Shown here piece after piece: positions 22,866 to 32,616 of a stretch of DNA of 47,986 nucleotides. A program made the position numbers and the translations under genes. The first letter of the stretch is position 1, and each line of letters begins with the position of its first letter. This DNA comes from Spirogloea muscicola (Eukaryota; Streptophyta; Zygnematophyceae; Spirogloeales; Spirogloeaceae): positions 50,613 to 98,598 of the forward strand of contig WELB01000298.1 in assembly GCA_009602725.1 (NCBI GenBank). The letters are read 5' to 3'. A model generated the notes under the pieces. It did not search any database and was not told where the DNA came from. It saw only the letters and a program-made list of their open reading frames with translations.

Positions 22866-23379
22866 GAGCTTCTACTTGTTCATGGATTCAACATATACCA
22901 AATGCACAATAATTGGCCCAATTACGACAAAGACCCTCAGTATATATGTTGCTGCCTCCTCTATGAGGTACTGAACAGTGCAACTTCAACGAATTGAAAT
23001 CTCTATGCAGTGTCAAATGTACGGCAAGGAGATGTGCTCTTTCCCTATTATATCATCACAAAGAAACGTGCAAGCTGTGCTCGCAGCAGTCAAGGACAAG
23101 AAGGGACAAGAGGGAAGCATGCACCCAGCTGTGAGCTTCGAAGACCATAAACTGGAGAGGAGGACGCAGAAGCTACATTGCTGTGCCACGCATACTGGAT
23201 GTGAAGTGTGTCTACAGGGGCCCTGATGACGGTAGCCTGCCACTACTGTAATTTGCTTCGCCTGAAGCTGATGCTGCTGGATAGCTAAGCGCGCTTGCAG
23301 GTCCGCCGTGCGGTGTCGGCCAAGTATAGTCGCCATCGCAGGCCCGCAACCTCAGACCTGAGCCTGGAAGCCGTAGCCT

Positions 23380-24315
23380 GCGCCGCCAGCGCATCAACTT
23401 GCGCTGCTGGCGGCACAGCTGTTGCTGCCCCGTCAGGTCTCGGCAGCAATCATCAAGGTAGACAGCCTGCTGGTACAGAGCTCTCGCATTACGCTGCTGC
23501 GTGCTTGATGCTCTAGTTGGGCAAGGTCCTCCAGCATTCGCAGGCCCCACGCGACTAATTGGTCGCGCTCCAAGGCCATCTTACATACCCTCGCCAGGCA
23601 TCCGCAAGGTGTACGGCTTGCTCTGCCTTGAGACGCAGCAGCATCGCCTTGTCCAGCGCCTCAGCAGGAAGCAGGCGGCCCACCATGCAGCCTCTGCCGA
23701 AGTGGCAGGAGTGGTGCTTGCAGGCGCTGCACTCCATGGCGTCAACAGCCGTCACAGCCCCTGGCGCCGGTAACGAGCTTCCACAGGCCGAGGTCGGCTC
23801 TCCCGGCGCGCTTCTCGGCGCTGAGAACGGCGGGCAAGCAGAGACGCCGCGTTCCCAGCGCCGAGAAGCGCGCCGAGCGAGCCGACGTCGGCCTGTGGAA
23901 GCTCGTTTCCGGGCGCCAGGCGCTGTGACGGCCAGCTGTCAACGCCACGAAGGGCAGCGCCTGCAAGCACCACGCCTGCCATTACGGCAGAGGCTGCATG
24001 GCGAGCCGCCTGCTTGTCTCGCCGAGGCGCTGGACGAGGCGATGCTGCTGCGTGTCAAGGCAGAGCAAGCGGTACACCTGGCGGATGCCTGAGAGAGGTA
24101 TGACGGGGAGACGGCCTTGGAGCGCGACGAGTTAGTCGCGTGGGGCCTGCAAATGCTGGAGGACAGTGCCCACCCTCAGAATTACGCGCGCAGCAGAACA
24201 GAGAGGAGGCCAGAGCTCTGTACCAGCAGGCCGTCTACCTTGATGACTGCTGCAGAGACCTGACGCGGCGGCTACAGCTGTGCCGCCAGCAGGCGCAAGC
24301 TGATGCGCTGGCGCC
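23380..24315. repeat. inner palindrome 1 (coiled-coil coding segment against itself)
   Basis: Bases 23380-23830 are the inverse of 23850-24315, around a core of about 20-30 nt near 23840 (GGCGCGCTTCTCGGCGCTG faces CAGCGCCGAGAAGCGCGCC). Both halves encode the same coiled-coil segment on opposite strands: EALDEAMLLRVKAEQAVHL (plus, about 24025-24085) and EALDKAMLLRLKAEQAVHL (minus, about 23670-23610). RALYQQAVYLDDCCRDL is also found on both strands. Confidence 0.85.
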
Positions 24316-24359
24316 TCTTGCGAACGCGGCGGGCGCAGGCGGCACGGGGGCTCACTACG

Positions 24360-24690
24360 CGACCGCAGGCGGCGGCGGCGGCGGAGGCGGCGGCGGCGGC
24401 AACGGCGGCGGCGGCGGAGCGTCTGCCAAAGGAGGGGAATGAGAATGAGAGAATGGAGGGGGGAGGGCTGCAGGCCCGGGTTCCCGCGCAGGCCGTTGCC
24501 CCGGCCGCGGCATTGGCCCACGGATCCGATTTGGTGCGCCCAGGCCCCCTCGTGCCCCTCTGCGATCGAAGGCCCTCCCCGCACGGCCCGAGCGGCCCCG
24601 CCTTGGCCTCACGGCCCGTCCGCCCGCGCTCCTCGGGCACCAGGCCGAAGAAGGCCTGCCCCGAGGCCGCACGTCCGACCTGTAAAAAGA
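24360..24690 (-). pseudogene. Ala-rich N-terminal coding segment, left-arm copy
   Basis: On the minus strand it reads FGLVPEERGRTG, then KSDPWANAAAG, followed by an Ala run encoded by a GCC repeat. The right arm (25850-26130, plus) has CGLVPEERGQPEG, ESDPWANASAA and a longer Ala run. It appears to be the N-terminal part of the protein whose coiled-coil segment forms the inner palindromes. Family unknown. Confidence 0.5.
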
Positions 24691-25624
24691 TCACAACAGC
24701 TCATCCAACTGAAGGCCAGGGCTGTGAAATGCTAGCCCAAAAGCCAGCACTGACACTTGAGTCGAGGTTTAGTGCCAGCAGAACAGTGGGCGTGTCACGA
24801 CAAGGTATGTTCACGGATCAGCATCGGCAAGCTGCTGCCAGCTGGTCTTCAGTATTCCTGTCCCTCATCTTCGGCAATTGCCGGATGCCCGAGGTCCGCC
24901 GCTTCGCTGTCGAGACACCGGAAAAGTAGGCCCAGGGGAAGGCAATCTCTAGAAGACTTGCGTCTTTTTAGCTCAAAGTCCCATCTTTGCGGGGGCGGAG
25001 ATGGTCAGTGCATTGGGATCAATACCCCCAGAGAAGAGGAAGAAACAAGAAACATCTAACGAGATTGTGCTGAAGTTTCCCAATGAACCTTGTGTATCTC
25101 TGTGTGGCTGGCCTGACAGGGCGAGGCTTTCTCGCCCTCTGCTTATTTCATGCAATTGCTCACTAGTGATAGTTGAGCGTCCACTCACAGAAGTGTCAAA
25201 GAGAGTAGGTCCGCCTTCTCTGCACGGACTTCCGGCCCTTTCAGACGTTGCTCAGTCCTTGCGTGCAGGTTGCGCCTTGGCTGCTTCTCCGTCTTCCGTC
25301 AGGGCAACGCTTTTCCGCCCTCTACTTATTCTTACCTGCACTTGCTGACAAGGAGTTATCGAGCCCCCACTTGCAGAAGTCATGGAGGATACTTCCTGCT
25401 CTTTCGGCCCTTCCGGCCTTTGTGAAGTTCTTTGGGCTGGCCTAACAGCCACTCCCTTACATCGGAGGGCTTTTCACCTTCTTGGGCTGGCCTTCACAGC
25501 AACAAAGGGGCCTGCTACACGCTTGTAAGCTCCTCCGAACTTTTGTCGATTCCTTTTGGGCTGGCTTTTCGCAGCCCTTGCCCCCATTGGGAGTGCCACT
25601 TCTTCTCAGCCATTGCCTTACATT
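24690..25624. other. spacer of the large inverted repeat, rich in hairpin modules
   Basis: Contains hairpin-module copies or relatives at about 25095-25150 (a GGCGAGGCTTTCTCGCC stem), 25395-25455, 25470-25505 and 25536-25615. The last faces an inverted LINE tail. No gene was recognised. Confidence 0.6.
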
Positions 25625-25778
25625 GAAAGAAGAAGGGCTCGCCCATTGAGGATAGGGGCTGGAAAAGCCAGCCCAAAAAAGAATGAACAAAGTACGAGAA
25701 GGGGGCCAGAGGAAGCGCTAAGAAAACAAAGCACACAAAGAAAGAAAGCAGCTACAAATCACTCAGTAACCCCTGCGA
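25624..25778 (-). mobile_element. LINE family C 3' UTR, inverted, 5'-truncated
   Basis: The reverse complement of the 3' UTR at 21620-21780, from just inside the stop codon (GGGGTTACTGAGTGATTTGT) to the CTCAATGGGCGAGCCC tail with hairpin. It meets a plus-oriented hairpin module (25536-25615) head-on and so forms a facing pair. Confidence 0.85.
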
Positions 25779-25824
25779 TTGAAAAAAGCTGATTCTCATA
25801 TGTTAGCGGCGTTTGCGGCCTGGG

Positions 25825-26057
25825 CGGACGTGCGGCCTCGGGCCAGGACTTGTGCGGCCTGGTGCCCGAGGAGCGCGGGCAGCCGGAAGGCCGAGGCGGG
25901 CGCTTGGCGAGGGGGCCTTCGATTTTCTCTTCTGATAGCAGACCGGGGCCGGAGCTGCCCGGGAGCGTCGAATCGGATCCGTGGGCTAATGCTTCGGCCG
26001 CGGCAACTGCCTCGCCAGACGGTGGTGGTGGCTCCTCCACCACCACAGCCGCCGCCC

Positions 26058-26094
<37 letters not shown>

Positions 26095-26450
26095 GTTCGC
26101 GCAATCAGCCCCCTTGCCGCCTGCGCCGCCGCAGCAGCCCTGCCAGCTGCCTGCCGCCGCCACCGCCGCCGCCCCCGGCGCTGTTGCTGCTGCGACATCG
26201 CCTCCGAAGGCAGGGCCGAAGCCTTGCCCCCAGCGCCGCTCCCGACGCCGCCGCCGCGAGCGAGCCATGGCGTCCGGCACCCTGGGCCCTGCCGCCGAGT
26301 GGAAGCTAGTTACCGGCGCCATGGGCTGTGACGGCCAGCTGTCGGCGCAACGAAGGGCAGCGCCTGCAAGCACCACGCCTGCCGTTTCAGCAGAGGCTGC
26401 ATGGCGCAGCCAGCGCATCGACTTGAGCCTGCTGGCGGCACAGCTGTAGC
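25825..26450 (+). pseudogene. Ala-rich N-terminal coding segment, right-arm copy
   Basis: An open frame from about 25850 to 26448 encodes CGLVPEERGQPEG, SDPWANASAA, a (GCC)n-encoded Ala run at about 26058-26095, further Ala/Pro-rich sequence, then WKLVTGAMGCDGQLSAQRRA. It ends (LSLLAAQL, stop) where the frame crosses into the antisense half of inner palindrome 2, so the coding unit has been cut by that palindrome. Not recognised as any known domain. Confidence 0.5.
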
Positions 26451-27020
26451 TGCCCCGTCAGGTCTTGGCAGCAGTCATCAAGGTAGACTTCCTACTAGTA
26501 CGAAGCTCTGGCATGCTCTGTCAAGCTGCGCGCGTAACGCTCGAGTTGGGCATTGTCCTCCAGCGATCTCAGGCCCCACGCGACTTACTCGTCGCGCTCC
26601 AAGGCCCTCTCCCCGGCATAGCGCTGCCAGTCCTCCGCCAGGTGTACGGCTTGCTTTGCCTTGAGATGCAGCAGCATCGCTTCGTCTAGCGCCTCGGCGA
26701 GACAGCAGGCGGCCCGCCATGCAGCCTCTGCCGAAGTGCTGGACGAGGCGATGCTGCTGAATCTGATAGCAGAGCAAGCCGTGCACCTGGCGGATGCCTG
26801 GCAGCGGTATGCTGGAATGCGCCTTGGAGCGCGACCAATTAGTCGCGTGGGGCCTGCATATATGCTGGAGGACAGCGCCCAACTCGAGCGTTACGCGCGC
26901 AGCAGGGCAGAGCAAGCCAGAGCTTTGTACCAGCAGGCCGTCAGGATGACTGCTGCCAAGGCTTGACGGGGCAGCTACATCTGTGCCGCCAGCAGGCGCA
27001 ACTTGATGCGCTGGCGGCGC
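26405..27020. repeat. inner palindrome 2
   Basis: Bases 26405-26698 are the inverse of 26735-27020, with a loop of about 36 nt holding CGCCATGCAGCCTCTGCCG. It is the counterpart of inner palindrome 1 in the other arm. Both end at the same boundary (a GCGCATC...GGCGGCACAGCTGT block), so the palindrome existed before the large inverted duplication. Confidence 0.85.
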
Positions 27021-27280
27021 AGGCTGCGGCCTCCAGGCTCGAGTCTGAGATTGCGGGCCTGCAATGGCAACTATACTTGGCCGATAGCTGCACGGCGGAC
27101 CTGCAAGCGCGCTTAGCTATGCAGCAGCATCAGCTTCAGGCGAAGCAAGAAAAGGAGTTGCAGGCTATTGTCGTCAGCGCCACCTTAGATACACGTCACA
27201 TCCAGTATGCGTGGCACAGCAATGTGTTCTTTGCGTGCTCCTCTTTTATTGATGGCCTTCAAAGGAGGGCGTCATGTACT
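26735..27280 (+). pseudogene. coiled-coil protein segment (repeat-borne)
   Basis: With small frame changes it reads LDEAMLLNLIAEQAVHLADA, QLERYARSRAEQARALYQQA, then from 26963 LTGQLHLCRQQAQLDALAAQ, SRLESEIAGLQWQLYLADS, TADLQARLAMQQHQLQAKQE. The spacing of L and A residues with alternating charges is that of a long coiled coil. The inverse copies at 23220-23560 and 24020-24310 encode the same protein. A TE-encoded structural protein or an amplified host gene family are both possible. Confidence 0.55.
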
Positions 27281-28450
27281 TACTACGATTCTGTGCTACT
27301 TTCGACTCGTCCTGTCAGGAGTCATGCCGCACACTGCATATCAGCCATTTTGCTCTTGCGGGTCAGCCTCATACGGCCAGCAACTTTCTGAAGGCCATTA
27401 TTACAGCTGGGGATGCATGCTTCCCTCTTGTCTTCTCTTGACTGCTACGCTTGCAAGCTAGCACCGACTGTGCTACTGCATGCTTGAGCCCGTCAGCAGC
27501 AAGGTATTCTTGTGACATTTCCATTTCCATTCCAGGAAAAGAGCGCATCTCCTTGCTGTACATGTGACACTGCATAGAGATTCAACGTGTTGACGTTTCA
27601 CTGTGCTAGTACCTCATAGAGGAGGCAGCAACATGATAAGTGAGGGTCTTTGTTATAGCTGGTCCGATTATCATGCATGTGGTGTAGGCCGAATTCTTGA
27701 GAAGACTTTGTGCCACGCATAATGCATGGTCTTGCTCTCAGGTCCCAAAACTACCTGCGGTGGAGTACCTTCTGGTGGATGACCACATCTGTATTGCTGG
27801 TACTGCCTGTTCCTAGTTGATCCCTATGGGCCCAGAGATCCTCAGGCCTTGAATCCTACTTGTGTGGTTCTGCCGTCTACCCGGTTCCTCCTTCGTAGTG
27901 CATCCTTTCTTCACTTCCGCATAGTAGTAGGGAGAAGAAAACAGTTACTGATATGGCATGAACACGAAAGTGAATCGGACCGCAAATGTGATGATGTGAC
28001 ATGATGGGAGCTGTGGGAAAGGCGGCTTGATGGATGCTTGGAGAGGCTAGCAGCAGGCGCCCCAACAAGGATGGCGCGGCGCGTGGAACTGGCACAGAGA
28101 CGGCGATGAAGACGGCGATGGAAGTTGACCCATGTGAGAGCTCCCAGTGAAGGACCTCAGCGCTCATCGGTGGCGGCTAGGAGGTGCCAAGGTGCTAGAT
28201 CGTGTCATTCTCCGTGAGGGTGAATGGCCTGCAAGAGCAGTCAAGCGTAAAGGCAGTATTGCCAGTCCCAAGTGGATTGCGAGAGCTGTAGCAATGAGGT
28301 TTCTTGTTTGAACCAAGGCATCAGCATTGTCCTTGATGGCAAAGCGTTACGGCTTGATATGGTGCCCTGTGGACGCTGGAGAGGATTATTGCTGCCAATC
28401 AGGCTGTCATCGCTGACCTCGAACTTGCTTTTGCGGCAGCGATTTGGACA

Positions 28451-28797
28451 TCTGACCCAAGAAAAGCGCCTTGAGTGGGGGGTAACAACCCTGTTGCCGC
28501 CAGATTTGACTCCCTGCCGTAATGTGGCCAACAGCGGCAGTGGCAGCCTATCACAAAATGAAGTGAAATGGGAGACGGCTCTTGAAGAGCCAAATCCCTC
28601 TGGTGGTGGTGATTGAAGCGCTTGCCAGTGTGACTTTCCACCTTGCAAATGCCAATGCATGCCATTGCAAGGGCCTGAGACTCACATAGGACGTTGATCT
28701 CGTGGCCTGTGAAGTTGTCCCGCCTGCTTTTTGGCAGCCCAGGCAGCTTTTGTGGTGCAGGATAGGCGGAAGCATCGTTGCAGACCTGTTGGCAAGG
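28451..28797. other. short intergenic, 3' flank of the GCIP gene
   Basis: Between the right arm of the palindrome and the stop codon of the GCIP-like gene. No independent gene was recognised. Confidence 0.5.
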
Positions 28798-30848
28798 TCA
28801 CAAACCGTCTAGCGCATTTACAAAGTCTGTCGCAGCAGCTCGGCATGCGCCGACCGCAACGTCAAGCTTCTCAAGTGCGGTGTTCGTCGCAATGGAGGAC
28901 AGCTCCGAGGCCTCGGCGAGTGCCCTGGACCGACCCAGGGCTGCAGCCGCCTCACCAAGAGCCCCTGCTAGATCCCGCGCATAGCGCCGCAGCTCGGCGT
29001 CGTCCTGTGGCGGATACAGCGACGCGCCCAGCTCATCGACCGCCCGGGACGCTGCCCGAGTGTGGTCCAGCGCGGCCTCCAGGTCGGCCGCCACGGGCTC
29101 CGGGGTGCCACCTCCTGGCGGCCAGGCGGAGACAGCGTACAGCAACTGCTTGAGCGCGCAAGGACGAGCTCGCACAGAGCACGGGCGCCTGCCACGCGCT
29201 CCAGGTCGCCGTCGTCAAAGTCCCCCTCAAAGTCCTGCACCTCAAAGTCGTCAGTCAAGTCCTCGTCCGCATCAGCATGGGCAGCCGCGGCAGCCATGGC
29301 AGCCTCTTTCTGGTCCTCGCTGCCACCACCGCTGCCACCGCTTCTGTCCTCCTCCCTTGTGCTGACCGTGCATCTGGCAGCAAAGTTGGCACTGAGCTCC
29401 ACACTGCTGCTCTCCTCTCTTTGGTCACCGTTGTCACTGTTAGTGACATCGTCGGCACCATTTGCTGCCCTTGGCGGACGCGCAGCTGGCTGGCCCATCT
29501 CTCCCATCTCGCGTACGACGTCGCGGACGGACGCCGCTAGCTGTGCCACCTCCCTCCCGACCGCTGCTCGATTGTCAGCTGGCAGCAATTTCGCCACCTT
29601 GCAGGCACTCCACACACGGCCCACAAACACCGAGAGGCGCCCTGCTGCCTCTGAAGAACTGCCGCTCTTATTGCTGCTTGTTGCAAGCCCTGCACCGGCA
29701 AGGCAGCAAGAGTAGCATGAAGATTAGAGAAATGCTGCGCACGTACTTGTTTCACAGACTGCTCCAGCTTGATAGTGGATGCCACTCAAGGTCTATGTTA
29801 AAGGCATATCTTAGGTCTGAGCACTAACACATGCACTCAAAGAGCCAGACTGAAGAACTGTGAATCCTCAGGACAACGAAGCCACAATATGTATGAAAGT
29901 AACTCATCCTGCTGCTGGCGAGCAAGCACGATACGTCCCAATGGCTGCGGCAGCAGGTGGCAGGCACTACCCTGTGGGGTCGCTTCGGCAGCGACAGCGG
30001 AAGCCGTGTAGATGAGGGCCAGGCATTCCTCCACCACGGCAGCGGCAGCTGCGCGCTGGGCCGCCAGCAGCGTGCGGCCGGAGCCAGCGGAGGTGCCATG
30101 CAGAGCCACGATGAGCCCGACGGCGGCCGACGTCAGCGCCGCAACGGAGCTGGTGCAGGCCTGCAGGCCAAGCTCGTCGGCCATGGAACCGCAGCACAGC
30201 GCCACTGGGGCAGACGACGACGGCAGGCCAGTGTCAGCGTCAGCGTCACCGCATGCCGCACTGTTGTAGTTGGCGGCAAGGATGACGGCATTGAGGACAC
30301 ACCCTAAACCCCTAATACCCTAAACCCTAACCTGAACCCTAGAGTGCTAGGAAGTAAGAGTCTGGCGCTAATGACAAGGGGAGGGCAGTAAGTGGGCTTT
30401 ATTACTTTTAAGTGAGGGTTTAGTCTTTAAAGGGCTCAGGGTTAGGAGTCAGGGCTCAGCGACAGCGAGGGCGATACCTTGATTGCTGCTCCTGACGACG
30501 GCCTCGACGGCCTGGAAGCTCTCGGCCCGCGAGGCGCTGCTGCCTCCGGCGGGCGCAGGCTCGTCCAGCAGCTGCGCGCGGGGGCGATAACATAACTTAA
30601 CATAACATAATGTAACATAACAACGGCGGCGATGAGCCCACAACACTGGGCCGCCATCGCGGGGCCGCCGGCTGGGGCTCGAGAGGAGGAGGCGTGCAGG
30701 GGTTAAGGATAGAGGGGTTCAAGGGGGGACTGACCTCGAGGGCCTCCCGGAGCCGCAGCGCGGCGCCCGCACAGAGCTGCGCGCGCGCGGCGGCGGCATC
30801 GCCGGCGATTGTGGGCGCCGGCGGCGCACGCCTCGATCCCCTGGCCAT
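28798..30848 (-). CDS. cyclin-D1-binding protein 1 homologue (GCIP family), one-base frameshift
   Basis: Conserved eukaryotic helical protein (GCIP/CCNDBP1) linked in animals to cyclin D and cell-cycle control. Exons in phase: 30848-30735 (MARGSRRAPPAPTIAGD...LREALE), 30571-30478 (LLDEPAPAGG...RSSNQ), 30303-29971 (VLNAVILAANYN, GRTLLAAQRAAAAAVVEECL), 29689-28798. The last exon has GRLSVFVGRVWSACKVAK, ADNRAAVGREVAQLAASV, RDVVREMGEM, an acidic stretch, then ASLYPPQDDAEL. These match the family's V-W-AC, NRAAV and LYPP motifs. The exon changes frame near 29150-29163 between CELVLA and LKQLLYAVSAW. One missing base would restore 477 residues, so an assembly error or a recent loss-of-function indel is likely. 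Confidence 0.85.
30302..30347. repeat. telomere-like repeats forming an intron 3' end
   Basis: Plus strand CCCTAAACCCCTAATACCC, then TAAACCCTAACC. On the minus strand this is a run of TTTAGGG-like units directly before exon 3 of the GCIP-like gene. The AG of a TTTAG|GG unit appears to serve as the splice acceptor (exon starts 30303). Confidence 0.8.
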
Positions 30849-31158
30849 GGCTGCTGCCGCCGCCGCTCCTCTCGCAACCGGCCGCCACGGAAGCCGCTGA
30901 GCGCGACCCGCCTGCTGCAATGCACCTCAGAGCTTCCACCTCCTCTGCTTGGTACGCGCTGTCTTGTGAGCAACTTCGCGACAATGCGGCGGCGGCGGTG
31001 GCGCCGGGCCCTGCACCGCCTCCGCTGCTTTCAGCAGCCAGCAAGGAGCTGCCGAGAGCGGCAGTCTCACAAGCGCGAGAGCTTGCGTCCTGTGTCCATC
31101 CCCCGGCGGCGACAGCGGCGACTGCGAGAAGCGGGCTGCCCTGAGTCCTAGCGCCCTG
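30849..31158. other. GC-rich upstream flank of the GCIP gene
   Basis: 5' flank of the GCIP-like gene. Short Arg-rich ORFs occur on both strands, for example from ATG 30983 on plus (MRRRRWRRALHRLRCFQQPA), but none shows a recognisable domain. Confidence 0.4.
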
Positions 31159-31677
31159 ATGGCGAGCTGCCCGCGAGCTAGCTTCACGGCTCTCGCGCGG
31201 CGGGCCTCGCTTGCGCCGCCAGTTGCCTGCTGCCAAGGACCGCCGCGGCCTCAGGCCCAACGCCGTGGTGCGCCTGGCAGGCGGAACTGCAGCTGGGTGT
31301 CGCTGGAAGATGTGAGTGAAGAGAAGAACTGGGTGTCGCTGGAAGATGAGAAGTGCTCGCCCATAGAGAAGAGTGTCTGGCAAAGCCAGCCCAAAAAGAA
31401 TGGACAATATGTGAGTGAAGAGAAGAATTGGGTGTCGCTGGAAGATATGAGTGAAGAGAAGAACTGGGTGTCGCTGGAAGATGTGAGTGAGGTGAAGAAC
31501 TGGGTGTCGCTGGAAGATGCGAGTGAAGGAACGGCGCTGCGCAGCACGAGTGGTCTCCGGGCGTCGGCAAGCACTGTCAATGTGCGTCTGAAGACCCTCT
31601 TCCATAAGTCCACAATACCTGATCGATTCAGACTTGACCTGATCGATTTAGACGTGACACGAGACCCATCGACTTAG
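31159..31677 (+). CDS. hypothetical ORF with 12-residue tandem repeats
   Basis: An open frame of 172 codons starting at ATG 31159. Its middle consists of five or six units of NWVSLEDVSEEK encoded by a 36-bp minisatellite. One unit is interrupted by an inverted hairpin module (31350-31412), which is read in frame as EKCSPIEKSVWQSQPKKNGQ. The C-terminal 45 residues are unrelated to the repeat. There is no recognised family; it may be an ORF opened by the repeat rather than a real gene. Confidence 0.3.
   Translation: MASCPRASFTALARRASLAPPVACCQGPPRPQAQRRGAPGRRNCSWVSLEDVSEEKNWVSLEDEKCSPIEKSVWQSQPKKNGQYVSEEKNWVSLEDMSEEKNWVSLEDVSEVKNWVSLEDASEGTALRSTSGLRASASTVNVRLKTLFHKSTIPDRFRLDLIDLDVTRDPST
31290..31527. 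repeat. 36-bp minisatellite
   Basis: The unit GAACTGGGTGTCGCTGGAAG followed by ATGTGAGTGAAGAGAA is repeated about five times with few changes. A hairpin module is inserted after the second unit. Confidence 0.92.
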
Positions 31678-31864
31678 TGCCGGTCCTAGAAGAAGAGCTG
31701 TGTCGCTCCTAAAAGCTGTGTCGCTCAGCTCAGCTGCAGATTGTGATTTCAGAAAATTCTAGGTTTTGCGCATGCATTTTGAGATAGAGTGTACGAGACC
31801 CAGACTCGAGAGCATGTAGTAAATGAATGGCAACCACCAGAGGCTCCCCTGGAAAGGCCACGAA

Positions 31865-32586
31865 TCAGCAGCAGCGTGCAACCGGCTGGCCACCTGCCAG
31901 AGCGGCGAGGTTCTTCCAAGAGCAGGCCACCGATGCCACATTGCCGCCCCACGCCGTGAACTTGCCCTGGTGAGGGCCCTTTGGTGAGACCTGGAATGAT
32001 CGCCCGTACCGCGAGGATGCTAGCATGGCAGCTGTCTGCGCGTCGACAGGGACTTGCTCGCCCTTGTCGAAGTAGCGCACGAGATCCAGCATGAAGGTAT
32101 CCTCACAACCAGGTATAGAGCCGCCGTAAGTCGCCACCTGGACAAGGGCGAACACAGAGGCCAATGTCACCATGAAGCCCAGTGACAGGCGCAGAGTCAA
32201 AGGGAGGCTATCGCATAGAGAACACATTTAACATCACAATTCCAAACCAAATCTGTAGCATCCACAGACTTCCCAAAACATCTCCAGAACAGGAGGCAGC
32301 CATCCACTTTTCATGGGGTGTCAGGGTCACCACAACATTATACAGCCACAGCTTTCAAAATAGAAGCAAGAATGACATGGACGACTACCAAGCCAAGTAG
32401 GTAGGAGCTACAACATGATTTGCGTGAGGGTTAGGACCTTGACCTGGCCGTAGTCCTCGGGGAGGTCCTCCTGATCCTCCGGGGAAAGCTTGATGGCACG
32501 CACCGTAAGGCTGTAGAACCAAATAACGCCGACTTGGCGCTTAATGTTTGCGTTGTTGACCTCTAGGCGCCGCTCAGTCATGACAC
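31865..32586 (-). pseudogene. arsM: arsenite methyltransferase (ArsM/AS3MT) C-terminal fragment, left copy
   Basis: Two exons on the minus strand: about 32586-32444 reads VMTERRLEVNNANIKRQVG, FYSLTVRAIKLSPEDQED, DYGQ; 32138-31865 reads VATYGGSIPGCEDTFMLDLV, then VPVDAQTAAMLASSRYGRSF. In AS3MT the matching C-terminal region runs from about GDCRFVSATFRLFK through CQVIYNGGITGHE to EETAAILKNSRFA. The SAM-binding domain is missing, and the fragment is truncated even before GECLSGALY. It lies head-to-head with a second copy. The function would have been methylation of arsenite; this fragment cannot do it. Confidence 0.82.
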
Positions 32587-32616
32587 CCGTGCAGAATTAT
32601 GGAGCTATGCCCGCAG

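Larger units (their letters stand above)
22070..28450. repeat. large inverted repeat, arms about 2.6 kb, each with an inner palindrome
   Basis: The left arm (about 22070-24680) is the reverse complement of the right arm (about 25825-28450). Examples: GGACGTGCGGCCTCGG at both inner ends; CGGATCCGTGGGC in both Ala-rich exons; AAAACTACCTGCGGTGGA at 22813 (inverted) and 27747; and a GCTCATCGGTGGC block at both outer parts. A stretch of about 80 bases compared by eye near 23230-23340 and 27070-27150 is roughly 90% identical, so the arms have diverged and are not simply one read folded back. The spacer (24690-25820) holds hairpin modules and a LINE tail. Confidence 0.85.

Noticed and set aside
23220-28450. 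Assembly artefact (a read folded back on itself) as the source of the large palindrome
   Set aside because: The arms differ by many substitutions and small indels and carry different module insertions, which a fold-back artefact would not show. Long-read confirmation is still desirable.
28272-28616. A separate small gene inside the right arm
   Set aside because: Its frame does not agree with the matching left-arm segment; the two arms share coding signal in a different, broken frame.
31740-32230. Membrane protein with two TM segments
   Set aside because: The hydrophobic stretches are intron and 3' flank read in frame with ArsM exons; the exon sequences match AS3MT instead.
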